A DNA stretch of 44,659 bases from an uncultured Clostridia bacterium (GCA_947090365.1 CAMUNT010000004.1:1-44659), one strand, 5' to 3'. Positions 1 through 7,080 are shown, counted from the first letter of the stretch. Translations and numbers: made by a program. The notes: generated from the sequence alone by a model not told the origin.

Positions 1-54
1 ACTGTAAATCTGACGTCTCCGACTTCGGTGGTTCGAATCCACCTCCTCCCACCA
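1..54 (+). tRNA. tRNA-Tyr (GTA), 5' end outside the window
   Basis: This is the 3' part of a class II tRNA. The anticodon loop is at 2-8 with anticodon GTA at 4-6, followed by a long variable arm at about 14-26. The T stem is 27-31 paired with 39-43 around the loop TTCGAAT. The 3' acceptor strand is 44-50, the discriminator A is 51, and CCA is encoded at 52-54. A long variable arm with a GTA anticodon identifies tRNA-Tyr. The 5' half lies before base 1. Confidence 0.93.
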
Positions 55-89
55 GAATAAGACCTTGACTATTGTCAAGGTCTTATTCT
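54..89 (+). terminator. Hairpin terminator after tRNA-Tyr
   Basis: A perfect 16-bp inverted repeat (54-69 and 74-89) with a TATT loop begins at the last base of the tRNA. The distal arm carries a T-rich run, but no long T-tract follows. It most likely ends the tRNA transcript. A near copy of this hairpin occurs at 1076-1111. Confidence 0.7.
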
Positions 90-451
90 GTGCGTGTGAG
101 AGGTGGTAGTAGAAGAAGCCATACCGTTCGACTGAGCGAAGCGACGGTTTGCCGTCCGAGCGTAGCGAAGGTTTGCGCACTTTATTATAAAAATTTTTGT
201 AATAGGCGCAAGGGGGTCCCGCTTGCGGGAAACGGCAATACACACCTCCTCCCACCAACAAAAGGAACAAGCTTTTGCTTGTTCCTTTTGTTGTATGTGA
301 GTTCGGTGTCGAACCACAGTTCGTGCGAGGAGCGTAAGCGACGACGCTGTGGGCAAACGCCCACAATCCACCTCGACTTTTTGGAGTTCCTACAAAAAGT
401 CGTTAGCTTGTTCCTTGCGCTTGTTATATATTAAGCCCGCAATAGTGCCAT
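90..451. other. Gene-free stretch with tRNA-derived and hairpin repeats
   Basis: No convincing gene is present; the open frames have no start context or recognisable protein. Two imperfect direct copies of a short GAGCGAAGCGA-GGTTTGC-like unit lie near 133-180. A second copy of the tRNA 3' end lies at 243-257. Hairpins occur at 257-292 (perfect 16-bp stem) and at 374-383 paired with 393-402. The stretch reads like debris left by repeated integration or recombination at the 3' end of the tRNA. Confidence 0.6.
243..325 (+). repeat. tRNA 3'-end copy plus hairpin plus inverted T-arm-like sequence (copy B)
   Basis: Bases 243-257 repeat the last 15 bases of tRNA-Tyr (40-54) exactly. They are followed directly by a perfect hairpin (257-272 / 277-292). 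Bases 305-325 then contain GGTGTCGAACCAC, which resembles the reverse complement of a tRNA T-arm. The 21 bases at 305-325 recur exactly at 1127-1147. The order (tRNA tail, hairpin, inverted tRNA tail) matches copy C at 1076-1147. Confidence 0.65.
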
Positions 452-480
452 TTGACGTTTCTGTAATATTTTGGTACAAT
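452..480 (+). promoter_or_regulatory. Promoter of the UDG-like gene (leaderless geometry)
   Basis: TTGACG (452-457) and TACAAT (475-480) are separated by exactly 17 bp, as expected for the main vegetative sigma factor. Only 6 nt separate the -10 box from the ATG at 487, so the predicted transcription start falls on or beside the start codon. No Shine-Dalgarno sequence is present. Confidence 0.75.
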
Positions 481-486
481 TAATAT

Positions 487-1041
487 ATGCACGACATACA
501 AAGAAAAATTAATGACTGTACTCTATGTGGTAAGAAGCAGAAACTTACAGGGTCTTCCATTCAAATAGGTTGCACCAAGTTCATAATTATTGGCGAAAGT
601 CCGGCTAAAGACGGTTGGATAGAGAGCAAAAAAGCTTTTTACAATACGGACGGAAAGCTTCAAGCGAGCGGCAAGATTTTAGAGAAATTATTGCAAAATA
701 TTGGTTTGAGCATAGAAAACATATATTTTACCGAGTGTTGTAAATGTATTATCGATAATAGATCTGACTTGGCAAAATGTTCAGAAAACTGTTTGCCTTT
801 TTTGATAGAGCAATTGAATAACATACCTTGCACCATTATTTTAACAATGGGCTTGCATCCAACGCAAGCAGTATTAAAAACTAAAATCAAACGGTTTGCC
901 GATTATGTCGGTAAAGAATATTCGATAACTTTGGGTAATAAAGAATACGTGCTTATCCCGATATATCATCCAAGCCCGTTAAACCCCAAGGGCTACAAAG
1001 ACAACGTCCCTATTTTCGATAAAATAAAGAGTTTATTGTAA
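487..1041 (+). CDS. Uracil-DNA glycosylase superfamily protein
   Basis: A 184-residue protein of the uracil-DNA glycosylase superfamily, which removes uracil or other damaged bases from DNA in the cytoplasm. The visible signs are a GES-P-type first motif after an IIIG beta strand (about residues 37-42), a middle segment ending in TECCKC (about 79-84), and a C-terminal PIYHPSPLNPK block (about 158-168) that matches the conserved histidine motif. A CTLC pair at 11-14 plus later cysteines could bind an iron-sulfur cluster, as in family 4/5 enzymes. That assignment is an inference, because the first motif differs from the family 4 form GEAPG. The start follows directly on a strong promoter without a Shine-Dalgarno site. 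The gene is visibly more AT-rich than the backbone and sits beside a tRNA, so it may be an acquired accessory gene. Confidence 0.8.
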   Translation: MHDIQRKINDCTLCGKKQKLTGSSIQIGCTKFIIIGESPAKDGWIESKKAFYNTDGKLQASGKILEKLLQNIGLSIENIYFTECCKCIIDNRSDLAKCSENCLPFLIEQLNNIPCTIILTMGLHPTQAVLKTKIKRFADYVGKEYSITLGNKEYVLIPIYHPSPLNPKGYKDNVPIFDKIKSLL

Positions 1042-1075
1042 AAGTCTATTCGTTTTAGGTTACGACTGCTCCATC

Positions 1076-1147
1076 AGAATAAGACCTTGACTTTTGTTTA
1101 GGTCTTATTCTGTGTGTGTGGGAGGAGGTGTCGAACCACAGTTCGTG
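1076..1147 (+). repeat. Hairpin plus inverted tRNA-like tail (copy C)
   Basis: A 12-bp stem (1076-1087 / 1100-1111) shares its sequence with the hairpin after tRNA-Tyr. It is followed by GTGGGAGGAGGTG-TCGAACCAC (about 1118-1139), close to the reverse complement of the tRNA-Tyr acceptor and T-arm with a 2-base gap. Bases 1127-1147 are identical to 305-325. The bases before the hairpin end in CTGCTCCA, which may be another decayed tRNA tail. The hairpin may also terminate the upstream glycosylase gene. Confidence 0.65.
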
Positions 1148-1248
1148 TGGCGTAGCCGCGCGCTTGTTTTTTCAATCTCCCGCCACAGCTCCATTTGCAA
1201 TTTGCCATTGATTATGCGATAAAAAATCTGTACTTTTTGAAATATTTC

Positions 1249-1257
1249 TGATATAAT
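1249..1257 (+). promoter_or_regulatory. Extended -10 promoter element
   Basis: TGATATAAT forms an extended -10 (TG, one base, TATAAT at 1252-1257). The matching -35 region is weak. It lies 31 nt before the ATG at 1289, leaving room for the Shine-Dalgarno sequence GTGAGGA at 1278-1284. Confidence 0.5.
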
Positions 1258-1288
1258 ATATTCATTAATTCCATACGGTGAGGAAACT

Positions 1289-1912
1289 ATGGTTAAGTCG
1301 GTTATTAAACTGTTAAATCAATACGAGTGTAGAGTGTCGAAGCATTTTTACGGTTTTTTAGTGTTAAAAAAAGCGCAAAAAATTCAAATAGAAGCCGACG
1401 CAACGATAGAAACAGCCCGTAATATTTTCAATACGTTAGAAAAGGAAATGGGAAATCCCGTTTACGTTCATTCCTATTATGGATATATATTCGAGAAAGA
1501 CGAAAAATTCATTTCGTTCAATACAATAGAGGAAACTTACGGTTGTACGTTTTTAGATATTTTTATATTTAAGAAAATCCCTTCGGGAAAAAAGATAACT
1601 TACGAAAAATATAAGCAAATGGTTGATAACGTAAAAACCGTTGCTGTCGAAAACAATTTTCACTGCGAAATTCTGATTAATTACAGTAAAGACATATATT
1701 CATTCGGTTTGATTTCGGATAAAAATATACAGGTGTTGATTTTAATTAATCAAAAAGAGATAGATTACTATTTATCTCAGCTTATAAAAAGCGATAACGT
1801 AACGAGAGCGATACCTAAAAGCTATGGCAAAGAGGTGGCAAACCGTGACGATGCGAAAAGCCTTCGTAAAGGTCTGAATAAAATATTCGGTAAAGCACAA
1901 TCAATCGAATGA
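1289..1912 (+). CDS. Hypothetical protein, 207 aa
   Basis: I do not recognise this protein. It is 207 residues, lysine-rich, has no signal peptide and no clear membrane segment, and is probably cytoplasmic. Its alternating beta-like segments (for example around residues 58-70 and 118-140) suggest a compact alpha/beta fold. A basic C-terminus (SLRKGLNKIFGK, about 190-201) could be a nucleic-acid or membrane-contacting tail. The ATG is supported by a Shine-Dalgarno sequence GTGAGGA 4 nt upstream. Like the neighbouring glycosylase-like gene it is AT-rich compared with the genes from 4300 onward, and it has its own promoter and a strong terminator, so it is a single-gene unit. It could be an accessory gene brought in with the tRNA-proximal region. 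No function is proposed. Confidence 0.7.
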   Translation: MVKSVIKLLNQYECRVSKHFYGFLVLKKAQKIQIEADATIETARNIFNTLEKEMGNPVYVHSYYGYIFEKDEKFISFNTIEETYGCTFLDIFIFKKIPSGKKITYEKYKQMVDNVKTVAVENNFHCEILINYSKDIYSFGLISDKNIQVLILINQKEIDYYLSQLIKSDNVTRAIPKSYGKEVANRDDAKSLRKGLNKIFGKAQSIE

Positions 1913-1920
1913 TAAGCATT

Positions 1921-1950
1921 AAAAAACGGCGCTATACAGCGCCGTTTTTT
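1921..1950. terminator. Bidirectional terminator
   Basis: A perfect 13-bp inverted repeat (1921-1933 / 1938-1950) with an ATAC loop has A6 on its left and T6 on its right. It lies between two convergent genes and can terminate both. Confidence 0.9.
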
Positions 1951-1958
1951 ACTTTTGA

Positions 1959-3653
1959 TTAATTATATGTGACAGTAATAGTTGCCGAGCTTGCGGAAAC
2001 GCTGACTACGGTAACGTTGAAGTTAAGCGCTTTTCCGCTGTTGTTCTTGTACGAAGGGAATACCGAGTTCAGCGATTTGCCTGCAGTCCACAAATCTTTT
2101 GCGGAAGCCCAGGCGCCGTTGTCGGTCTTGCTTGTGCTCTTTCCGCCGTCTGCTTCGATAAGCTTGATAAGAGGAATACTCGTCGAAGTGTTGTTATAGT
2201 CAGTTACCGAAGGATAATTGTTATCGCTCCAAGGATTGTTGCAGGAGGATGAAACGTGGTAAATTCTCACACCGTACGAAGCTCCGCCGTAAAGATAACT
2301 GTCGCTTGCGGACGCGTGCATTTTGTTAAGCCCCTGCGCAGAATACAGGTCAACTAAAAGATATTCGCTTAAATACGTACCGTTGTAGTTCAAAGGAAGC
2401 AAAATCGCGTCGCCCTTCGCCTGCGAGCTTTCAATCGTAACCGTAGTGGTTGAAGTGATTACCTGCGGTTCAAGCCAGCCGAGCATCGTTTTGGAATATA
2501 CGTTCTGGTCGCCGACGGTATAGTCCATCATATCCGCTCCGCCCAGACCGTAGTTACATCCCAGGCTCGTGTCGTAGTCGTAGTAGTCGTCAAGCCCTAA
2601 AAGGTGCCCCGATTCGTGAATATAGGTCGAGGCGTTGACTTTAAGTCCAGAAATAGTTTCGTAGCCCGAACCGGGGTCCTTGCCCGCAACGCTTTCGTCC
2701 ATAAAATCCAGACCCGCAAACAAATAGTAGTATGCGTCTTTACCGTCGTACTTGGTGTTGTTTTCGTCCCAGGTCACGTAAGCCCAGTAAATCGAGTCGT
2801 CACCCGAATAGTCAACCGAAGCGGAGTAAATCAGGTAAACCGCGTCGATAGCGCCGTCGTTGTTGGTATCGTATTTAGAAAAATCGACGGAGGGATTTAA
2901 TCCGTTAAGCACTTCTTTCAATATAACTTCGTTGCCGTTTTTGTTGCCGTAGCTGTCCTTTAAGCTGTTGCCGTTATAATAGGAAGAGCTGTATTGTGCT
3001 TTATATACCGGCTGAATATCAAACGTCAGATTGAGCGCGCCGTAGGAAGATTTTTTGTAATAAGTTCTGACGCTTTCCCAGCCCGTCTGCTCCTCAGTGC
3101 CGTTGAACGCTATATCGAGGTTTTTAAGCTGTTCATTTGTGATCGTGTCCCCGCTGAACTGAACGGGAACTACAAGCGCGTGATAATCACCTGTTGCAGG
3201 CAGACCGACTGCTCCGTCGGTAGTCAACAGTTTATCCTGTAAAGGCGAAGTGCGGGGAGTAGTGTCCGTATTACCGTTACCGTCGCCCGTATTGCCGTCA
3301 TTGTCGCCCGTATTGCCGTTATTGGTGTTGTCTTTTGAAACGACTATAAACTCTAATTTTTCCGACGTATTGCCGACTTTGATTTTAACGGTAAATATAC
3401 AAGGCGTAGAGGTATCTGCAAGACTTAAATCAAGCATATCCTCTGTTACGGTAATGCTCATTCCGTTTTTGTCTTTGACGGTAAAGTACTGCGTGAAGTC
3501 GATTTCGTCCCCGACTTCGATAGTAGTCGGTTTGGTTGTGTCAACGGTAATAGTGTAATCGCTTTTTCCGCAGGCGCACAGTCCCGCAACGTTGGCAATC
3601 ACTGCTATCAACGCAATCAAAACCGCCAAAAATCTGAATTTTGTTTTTTTCAT
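1959..3653 (-). CDS. M6-family metalloprotease, lipoprotein
   Basis: A 564-residue predicted surface lipoprotein. The signal peptide (about 1-27) ends in a lipobox-like LCAC, so Cys28 would be lipidated. Residues about 32-108 look like an Ig-like or cell-surface beta domain. They are followed by a low-complexity Asn/Gly/Asp/Thr linker (about 110-133). The rest is a zinc protease of the immune-inhibitor-A (M6) type. The active site is HESGH at 346-350 with the downstream GLDD (353-356), where His346 and His350 bind zinc and Glu347 is catalytic. A calcium-loop-like DTNNDGAID (about 262-270) precedes it. The enzyme probably degrades host or dietary proteins at the cell surface. It has its own sigma-A promoter and the Shine-Dalgarno sequence GGGAGG before the ATG. 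The M6 assignment rests on the HExxHxxGxxD motif and overall layout. Confidence 0.88.
   Translation of the reverse strand: MKKTKFRFLAVLIALIAVIANVAGLCACGKSDYTITVDTTKPTTIEVGDEIDFTQYFTVKDKNGMSITVTEDMLDLSLADTSTPCIFTVKIKVGNTSEKLEFIVVSKDNTNNGNTGDNDGNTGDGNGNTDTTPRTSPLQDKLLTTDGAVGLPATGDYHALVVPVQFSGDTITNEQLKNLDIAFNGTEEQTGWESVRTYYKKSSYGALNLTFDIQPVYKAQYSSSYYNGNSLKDSYGNKNGNEVILKEVLNGLNPSVDFSKYDTNNDGAIDAVYLIYSASVDYSGDDSIYWAYVTWDENNTKYDGKDAYYYLFAGLDFMDESVAGKDPGSGYETISGLKVNASTYIHESGHLLGLDDYYDYDTSLGCNYGLGGADMMDYTVGDQNVYSKTMLGWLEPQVITSTTTVTIESSQAKGDAILLPLNYNGTYLSEYLLVDLYSAQGLNKMHASASDSYLYGGASYGVRIYHVSSSCNNPWSDNNYPSVTDYNNTSTSIPLIKLIEADGGKSTSKTDNGAWASAKDLWTAGKSLNSVFPSYKNNSGKALNFNVTVVSVSASSATITVTYN
3264..3323. 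repeat. 21-bp tandem repeat inside the protease gene
   Basis: Two adjacent 21-bp units (3282-3302 and 3303-3323) differ at one base, and a degenerate third unit precedes them at 3264-3281. They encode the Asn-Thr-Gly-Asp linker of the M6 lipoprotein in frame. Because 21 is a multiple of 3, changes in copy number would only lengthen or shorten the linker. Confidence 0.8.
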
Positions 3654-3685
3654 TAATTCCTCCCGAATAATTTGATGCTGATTAT

Positions 3686-3714
3686 ATTATATAATATGAA
3701 ACGGCAAAAATCAA
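3686..3714 (-). promoter_or_regulatory. Promoter of the M6 protease gene
   Basis: Read on the minus strand, TTGATT (3709-3714) and TATAAT (3686-3691) are 17 bp apart. The start codon is 32 nt downstream of the -10 box, with a Shine-Dalgarno sequence between, so this is a conventional led transcript. Confidence 0.75.
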
Positions 3715-3741
3715 TAAAAATCGATAAAAAGATATAAATTA

Positions 3742-3764
3742 AAAGCGCACCGTCGGTGCGCTTT
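3742..3764 (-). terminator. Terminator overlapping the GNAT stop codon
   Basis: A perfect 10-bp stem (3742-3751 / 3755-3764) with a 3-nt loop. On the minus strand it begins inside the stop codon of the GNAT gene and is followed by a T-rich run. Confidence 0.75.
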
Positions 3765-4221
3765 ATAAATATTTTTCCAAATCGAAATGACCGTCGGAGT
3801 AGGTCAGATCGCCGTTTTTATGCGAATATCCCAATTTCCTGTAAAAGGGGATAGCCGACATCGCCGCGTGTATTTCAATTCTTTTTGAACGCTTTGCATA
3901 AGCGTCTTTTTCAAGAGTATCGATTATCAGCCTGCCGAGACCCCTGCCCTGATATTCGGGCGCAACCGCAACGGTAAAAATCCACGCCTCGTCGTCTCTG
4001 TCCCAATAGGGGCCTATACCGCCGCAGCCGACAATTTTATTTTCGTCCTTTAAAACGTAAAAATGCATTCTCTGCGCTCGTCCTCTGATAATATCGCAAT
4101 TCGCCCCGCTGTCAATATATTTGCGCGGATAAAACTGAGCAAAGGAAGAGCGTTCGCAAGCGCTTTTTATCATTTGGCAGGTTTCTTCTATTTCGTTTTC
4201 TTTTATAAGCTCAATCGTCAT
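3763..4221 (-). CDS. GNAT-family N-acetyltransferase
   Basis: A 152-residue single-domain GNAT acetyltransferase, which transfers an acetyl group from acetyl-CoA to an amine on a small molecule or protein. The core is visible: a beta4 segment WIFTVAVAPEYQ (about 84-95) leads into the pyrophosphate-binding loop QGRGLGRLI (about 95-103). A C-terminal FYRKLGYS motif (about 126-133) is typical of the family. The substrate cannot be read from sequence. The gene stands alone. It has a promoter with a -10 box ending 6 nt before the ATG and no Shine-Dalgarno sequence, so its message is predicted to be leaderless. Its stop codon lies in its own terminator stem. It is divergent from the spoIIA operon. 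Confidence 0.87.
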   Translation of the reverse strand: MTIELIKENEIEETCQMIKSACERSSFAQFYPRKYIDSGANCDIIRGRAQRMHFYVLKDENKIVGCGGIGPYWDRDDEAWIFTVAVAPEYQGRGLGRLIIDTLEKDAYAKRSKRIEIHAAMSAIPFYRKLGYSHKNGDLTYSDGHFDLEKYL

Positions 4222-4227
4222 AACTGC

Positions 4228-4256
4228 ATTATATCAGAACCTGTAAAGCTTTTCAA
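4228..4256 (-). promoter_or_regulatory. Promoter of the GNAT gene (leaderless geometry)
   Basis: On the minus strand TTGAAA (4251-4256), a 17-bp spacer and TATAAT (4228-4233) are followed after 6 nt by the ATG (4221-4219). No room remains for a ribosome-binding site. The divergent spoIIA promoter should lie in the same 133-bp gap, but I could not fix its boxes. Confidence 0.78.
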
Positions 4257-4354
4257 GTTTTTGACAAAAAAATTATATATTCGCGCAAATACCGCAAAAT
4301 ATCCGTTTTCGATTTTAGTAATATTTAAGCAACGGCGCAACTTGGAGGAGTATT

Positions 4355-4666
4355 ATGATTGTTACCGGATACTTGCGCGATAAAATGCTGTACATAAATC
4401 TTTCGGGCGAAATGGACGAGTGTTCCGCCTCGTCCGCGCGCGCAAAGTGCGATAAGTTAATCGAAGAAAACGCAAACGTAAAAAAAATAATCGTAAACCT
4501 TTCGTCGGTCGCGTTTATGGACTCGACGGGCATAGGTTTTTTAATCGGCAGGTACAAAAAAGCGGCAAAGCTTTCTATTCCGCTGTTCATAGAACAGCCC
4601 AACTTCGCCGCGGATAAAATTTTAAATTTAAGCGGAATCTATTCATTAATTCCCAAGGCTGAATAA
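4355..4666 (+). CDS. spoIIAA: Anti-sigma F factor antagonist SpoIIAA (STAS domain)
   Basis: A 103-residue STAS-domain protein, the anti-anti-sigma factor of the forespore switch. When unphosphorylated it displaces sigma F from SpoIIAB; SpoIIAB phosphorylates it on a serine. The phospho-site motif DSTGIG is at 56-61, so Ser57 corresponds to Ser58 of Bacillus subtilis SpoIIAA. The length matches the family. The strong Shine-Dalgarno sequence GGAGGAG lies just before the ATG. It is the first gene of a compact operon with spoIIAB (2-bp gap) and sigF (8-bp overlap), the classical gene order, which makes the assignment firm even though STAS domains are common. The pair of regulators implies that the organism can form, or recently could form, endospores. 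Confidence 0.93.
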   Translation: MIVTGYLRDKMLYINLSGEMDECSASSARAKCDKLIEENANVKKIIVNLSSVAFMDSTGIGFLIGRYKKAAKLSIPLFIEQPNFAADKILNLSGIYSLIPKAE

Positions 4667-4668
4667 AT

Positions 4669-5109
4669 ATGTCAAAAAATTATTTAAAACTTCAATTTTA
4701 TTCACTTCCCCAAAATCAGGCATTTGCACGCGACGCCGTCGCGGCATTCTGTCTTGAACTCAATCCGTCGCTTTCCGCGCTTTCCGACGTGAAAACCGCA
4801 GTGTCGGAGGCGGTTACGAACTGCACCGTTCACGCATACCGCGAAGAGCAGGGCATCGTTACGGTCGAGTGCGAAATCGAGGACAAGGTTCTACATATTA
4901 AGGTAAGCGATACGGGCAAGGGTATTCCCGACGTTGAAAAAGCCGTTCAGCCCTTTTATACGACGCTTCCTTCCGACGAACGCTCGGGGATGGGTTTTAC
5001 CATTATGCAGACCTTTATGGACGAATTTTCGGTAGACTCTTCTGCGGGCAAGGGTACGGTCGTAAATATGTCGAAAAAGTTTGAAGCGGAAGTAGCGGAG
5101 AATGCTTGA
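4669..5109 (+). CDS. spoIIAB: Anti-sigma F factor / serine kinase SpoIIAB
   Basis: A 146-residue GHKL-type ATPase and kinase. It holds sigma F inactive and phosphorylates SpoIIAA. The ATP-binding boxes are readable: N-box AVSEAVTNCTVHAY (44-57) with Asn51, G1 box DTGKGIPD (81-88), and G2-type box RSGMGF (105-110). Its size equals that of Bacillus SpoIIAB. It starts 2 bp after spoIIAA without a clear Shine-Dalgarno site, suggesting translational coupling, and overlaps sigF by 8 bp. Both overlaps fit stoichiometric expression of the switch. Confidence 0.93.
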   Translation: MSKNYLKLQFYSLPQNQAFARDAVAAFCLELNPSLSALSDVKTAVSEAVTNCTVHAYREEQGIVTVECEIEDKVLHIKVSDTGKGIPDVEKAVQPFYTTLPSDERSGMGFTIMQTFMDEFSVDSSAGKGTVVNMSKKFEAEVAENA

Positions 5110-5827
5110 CGTCGAACAGACGAATTTATTAATACGGAAGGCGAAAGCGGGAGACGGCGGAGCAAAGGAAACGCTGATTAACGAAAATAACAACTTAATA
5201 AAAAGTATCGTAAGAAGGTATCTTGGCAAGGGCGTCGAATACGACGATTTGTATCAGCTTGCAAGTATGGGGCTTTTAAAAGCCATTACGGGCTTTGACG
5301 AAAGCTTCGGCGTCCGCTTTTCGACTTACGCAGTGCCTATGATAGCGGGCGAGATAAAAAGATTTATGCGCGACGACGGCAGCATAAAGGTTTCCCGCGC
5401 AATCAAAAGTCTTGCCAAGCGTATCAATATATTTATCGAAGAGTATTCCGTAATCCACGGCCATCAGCCTACCGTAAAGGTAATAGCGGAAGAATTCGAT
5501 ATGCCCGAAAGCGAGGTGGTGTTCACTATGGGCTCGACCCATATGCCCGTTTCCATTTATTCGCAGGGCGAATATAAGGACAAGAAGACGCAGGAGCTTT
5601 TGGATAAACTGCCCGTCGAAGACAGGCAGGAAGAAATAGTCGATTCGCTTCAATTGAAATCCGCAATAGACGGCCTGCCCGAAAGGGAAAGAAAGGTGAT
5701 AATGCTCCGTTATTTCAGGGATATGACCCAAAGCGAGGTTGCGTCTATGCTCGGCGTATCGCAGGTGCAGGTATCGCGCATCGAAAATAAAATAATAGAA
5801 GCCTTCCGAAAGGACTTGACAGGTTAA
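5102..5827 (+). CDS. sigF: RNA polymerase sporulation sigma factor SigF
   Basis: A 241-residue sigma-70 family factor, the first forespore-specific sigma factor. Region 2 contains the core-binding and -10 recognition segment (ITGFDESFGVRFSTYAVP, about 62-79). A region 3 segment follows (KVSRAIKSLAKRI). Region 4 has an ERERKVIMLRYF helix and a helix-turn-helix with SQVQVSRIE near the end for -35 recognition. It is the third gene of the spoIIA operon and overlaps spoIIAB by 8 bp. A sigma B family member was considered, but SigB operons carry rsb genes around them and the SpoIIAA/SpoIIAB pair here has no such additions. A strong terminator follows. Confidence 0.93.
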   Translation: MLDVEQTNLLIRKAKAGDGGAKETLINENNNLIKSIVRRYLGKGVEYDDLYQLASMGLLKAITGFDESFGVRFSTYAVPMIAGEIKRFMRDDGSIKVSRAIKSLAKRINIFIEEYSVIHGHQPTVKVIAEEFDMPESEVVFTMGSTHMPVSIYSQGEYKDKKTQELLDKLPVEDRQEEIVDSLQLKSAIDGLPERERKVIMLRYFRDMTQSEVASMLGVSQVQVSRIENKIIEAFRKDLTG

Positions 5828-5863
5828 AAACACGCGGTTATAAAATGTCAACCGCGTGTTTTT
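5826..5863 (+). terminator. Terminator of the spoIIA operon
   Basis: A 14-bp perfect stem (5826-5839 / 5850-5863) ending in a T run, starting at the sigF stop codon. The promoter of the next gene begins 5 bp later. Confidence 0.9.
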
Positions 5864-5867
5864 ATTA

Positions 5868-5896
5868 TTGACTTTTTTGCTTGTTTTTGTTACTAT
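5868..5896 (+). promoter_or_regulatory. Promoter of the aminotransferase gene (leaderless geometry)
   Basis: TTGACT (5868-5873), a 17-bp spacer and TACTAT (5891-5896), then 6 nt to the ATG at 5903. There is no Shine-Dalgarno sequence. Confidence 0.75.
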
Positions 5897-5902
5897 TGTT
5901 TT

Positions 5903-7075
5903 ATGCTGAACGAAACGAACGTCAAGCTCGGACAAGTCCGCTCGTCCATACGCGAGCTTTTCGAGTACGGAAAAAAGCGCAAAGCGGAAATCGGCGAAGA
6001 AAACGTTTTCGATTTTTCTCTGGGAAATCCAAGCGTTCCCGCGCCCGAAGATGTTAAAAAGGCGCTTATAGATATAATCGGGAATACGGACCCGGTCGAG
6101 CTTCACGGCTATACCTCGGCGCAGGGCGATTTTTCGGTAAGAAATTCCGTCGCGGAGGAGCTTAATTCAAAGTTTGCAACCTCTCTTACCGCGGACTGCA
6201 TTTATATGACCTGCGGGGCGTCGGCTTCGCTTACCGTAACCTTGAACGCTCTTTTGAATAAGGGGGACGAGGTAATCGTATTCGCTCCTTATTTCCCCGA
6301 ATACAGAGTATTTTGCGAACACGCGGGCGGGAAGATAGTTACAATCGATTGCGATAATTCGTTTCAGCCCGATTTGGATAAGTTTGCAAAAGCGCTGAAC
6401 GGCAAAACCAAAGCCGTTATAATAAATTCGCCGAATAACCCGAGCGGGGTAATTTACGGCGAAGATACAATAAAAAAAATAGTCGCGCTCATAAAAGAGC
6501 GTGAAAACGATATTTATATAATTTCGGACGAGCCTTACCGCGAGCTTGTGTACAGCGAAGCGAAAATTCCATTTATAATGAATTATTATAAGCGCAGTAT
6601 CGTCTGCTATTCTTACAGTAAATCGCTTTCGCTGCCCGGTGAAAGGATAGGCTATATCGCCGTTAATAACGAGGCGGAGGATTTTGCCGATATTTACGCA
6701 GGAATTTGCGGCGCGGGCAGGGCCTTGGGCTTCGTCTGCGCACCCGCGCTCTTTCAGCGCCTCGTTTCGAAGTGCCGGGGACAGACTGCCGATATTTCGG
6801 TATATAAGGCCAACCGCGACAGACTTTCAAAAAAGCTTACGGAATACGGCTTCGCGTTTGCAAAGCCGGACGGCGCGTTTTATCTGTTTTTAAAAGCTCC
6901 CGAAGGGGGCGCAAGGGCGTTCGCGGAAAGGGCGAAAGAGTATGAAATTCTCGTCGTAGCGGGCAACGATTTCGGATGCGGAGAATTCGTACGCATATCG
7001 TACTGCGTTTCACCCGAAATGATAGAGCGTTCATTGCCTGCATTCAAAAAATTAGCGCAAAGCTATAAAAAGTAA
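5903..7075 (+). CDS. Class I/II pyridoxal-phosphate aminotransferase
   Basis: A 390-residue fold-type I aminotransferase of the aspartate aminotransferase group. It uses pyridoxal phosphate to move an amino group between an amino acid and a 2-oxo acid in the cytoplasm. The PLP-binding lysine is Lys240 in SYSKSLSLPGERIGY. Other class marks are NSPNNPSG (about 175-182), ISDEPYRELVY (about 208-218) and the C-terminal arginine segment FVRISYC (about 362-368), where the Arg would bind the substrate carboxylate. The substrate is not certain: aspartate, alanine or an aromatic acid are all possible. The gene is monocistronic, with a leaderless-type promoter upstream and a hairpin downstream. Confidence 0.9.
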   Translation: MLNETNVKLGQVRSSIRELFEYGKKRKAEIGEENVFDFSLGNPSVPAPEDVKKALIDIIGNTDPVELHGYTSAQGDFSVRNSVAEELNSKFATSLTADCIYMTCGASASLTVTLNALLNKGDEVIVFAPYFPEYRVFCEHAGGKIVTIDCDNSFQPDLDKFAKALNGKTKAVIINSPNNPSGVIYGEDTIKKIVALIKERENDIYIISDEPYRELVYSEAKIPFIMNYYKRSIVCYSYSKSLSLPGERIGYIAVNNEAEDFADIYAGICGAGRALGFVCAPALFQRLVSKCRGQTADISVYKANRDRLSKKLTEYGFAFAKPDGAFYLFLKAPEGGARAFAERAKEYEILVVAGNDFGCGEFVRISYCVSPEMIERSLPAFKKLAQSYKK

Positions 7076-7080
7076 TACGA

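Noticed and set aside
72..434. Open frame of 120 codons downstream of tRNA-Tyr
   Set aside because: It runs through the hairpins and tRNA-derived repeats, has no promoter or ribosome-binding context and its product has no recognisable domain.
54..1147. CRISPR array at the left end because of repeated units
   Set aside because: The repeats are few, irregularly spaced, and derive from a tRNA end and hairpins; there are no cas genes.
4261..4289. TTGACA upstream of spoIIAA as a vegetative promoter
   Set aside because: No -10 box is present at 16-18 bp; TATATT at 9 bp is too close. The true spoIIA promoter, perhaps sigma-H dependent, could not be located.
4355..5827. General-stress SigB module instead of spoIIA
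   Set aside because: Only the three-gene AA-AB-sigma set is present with spoIIA order, sizes and overlaps, and no rsb-type phosphatase or switch genes flank it.
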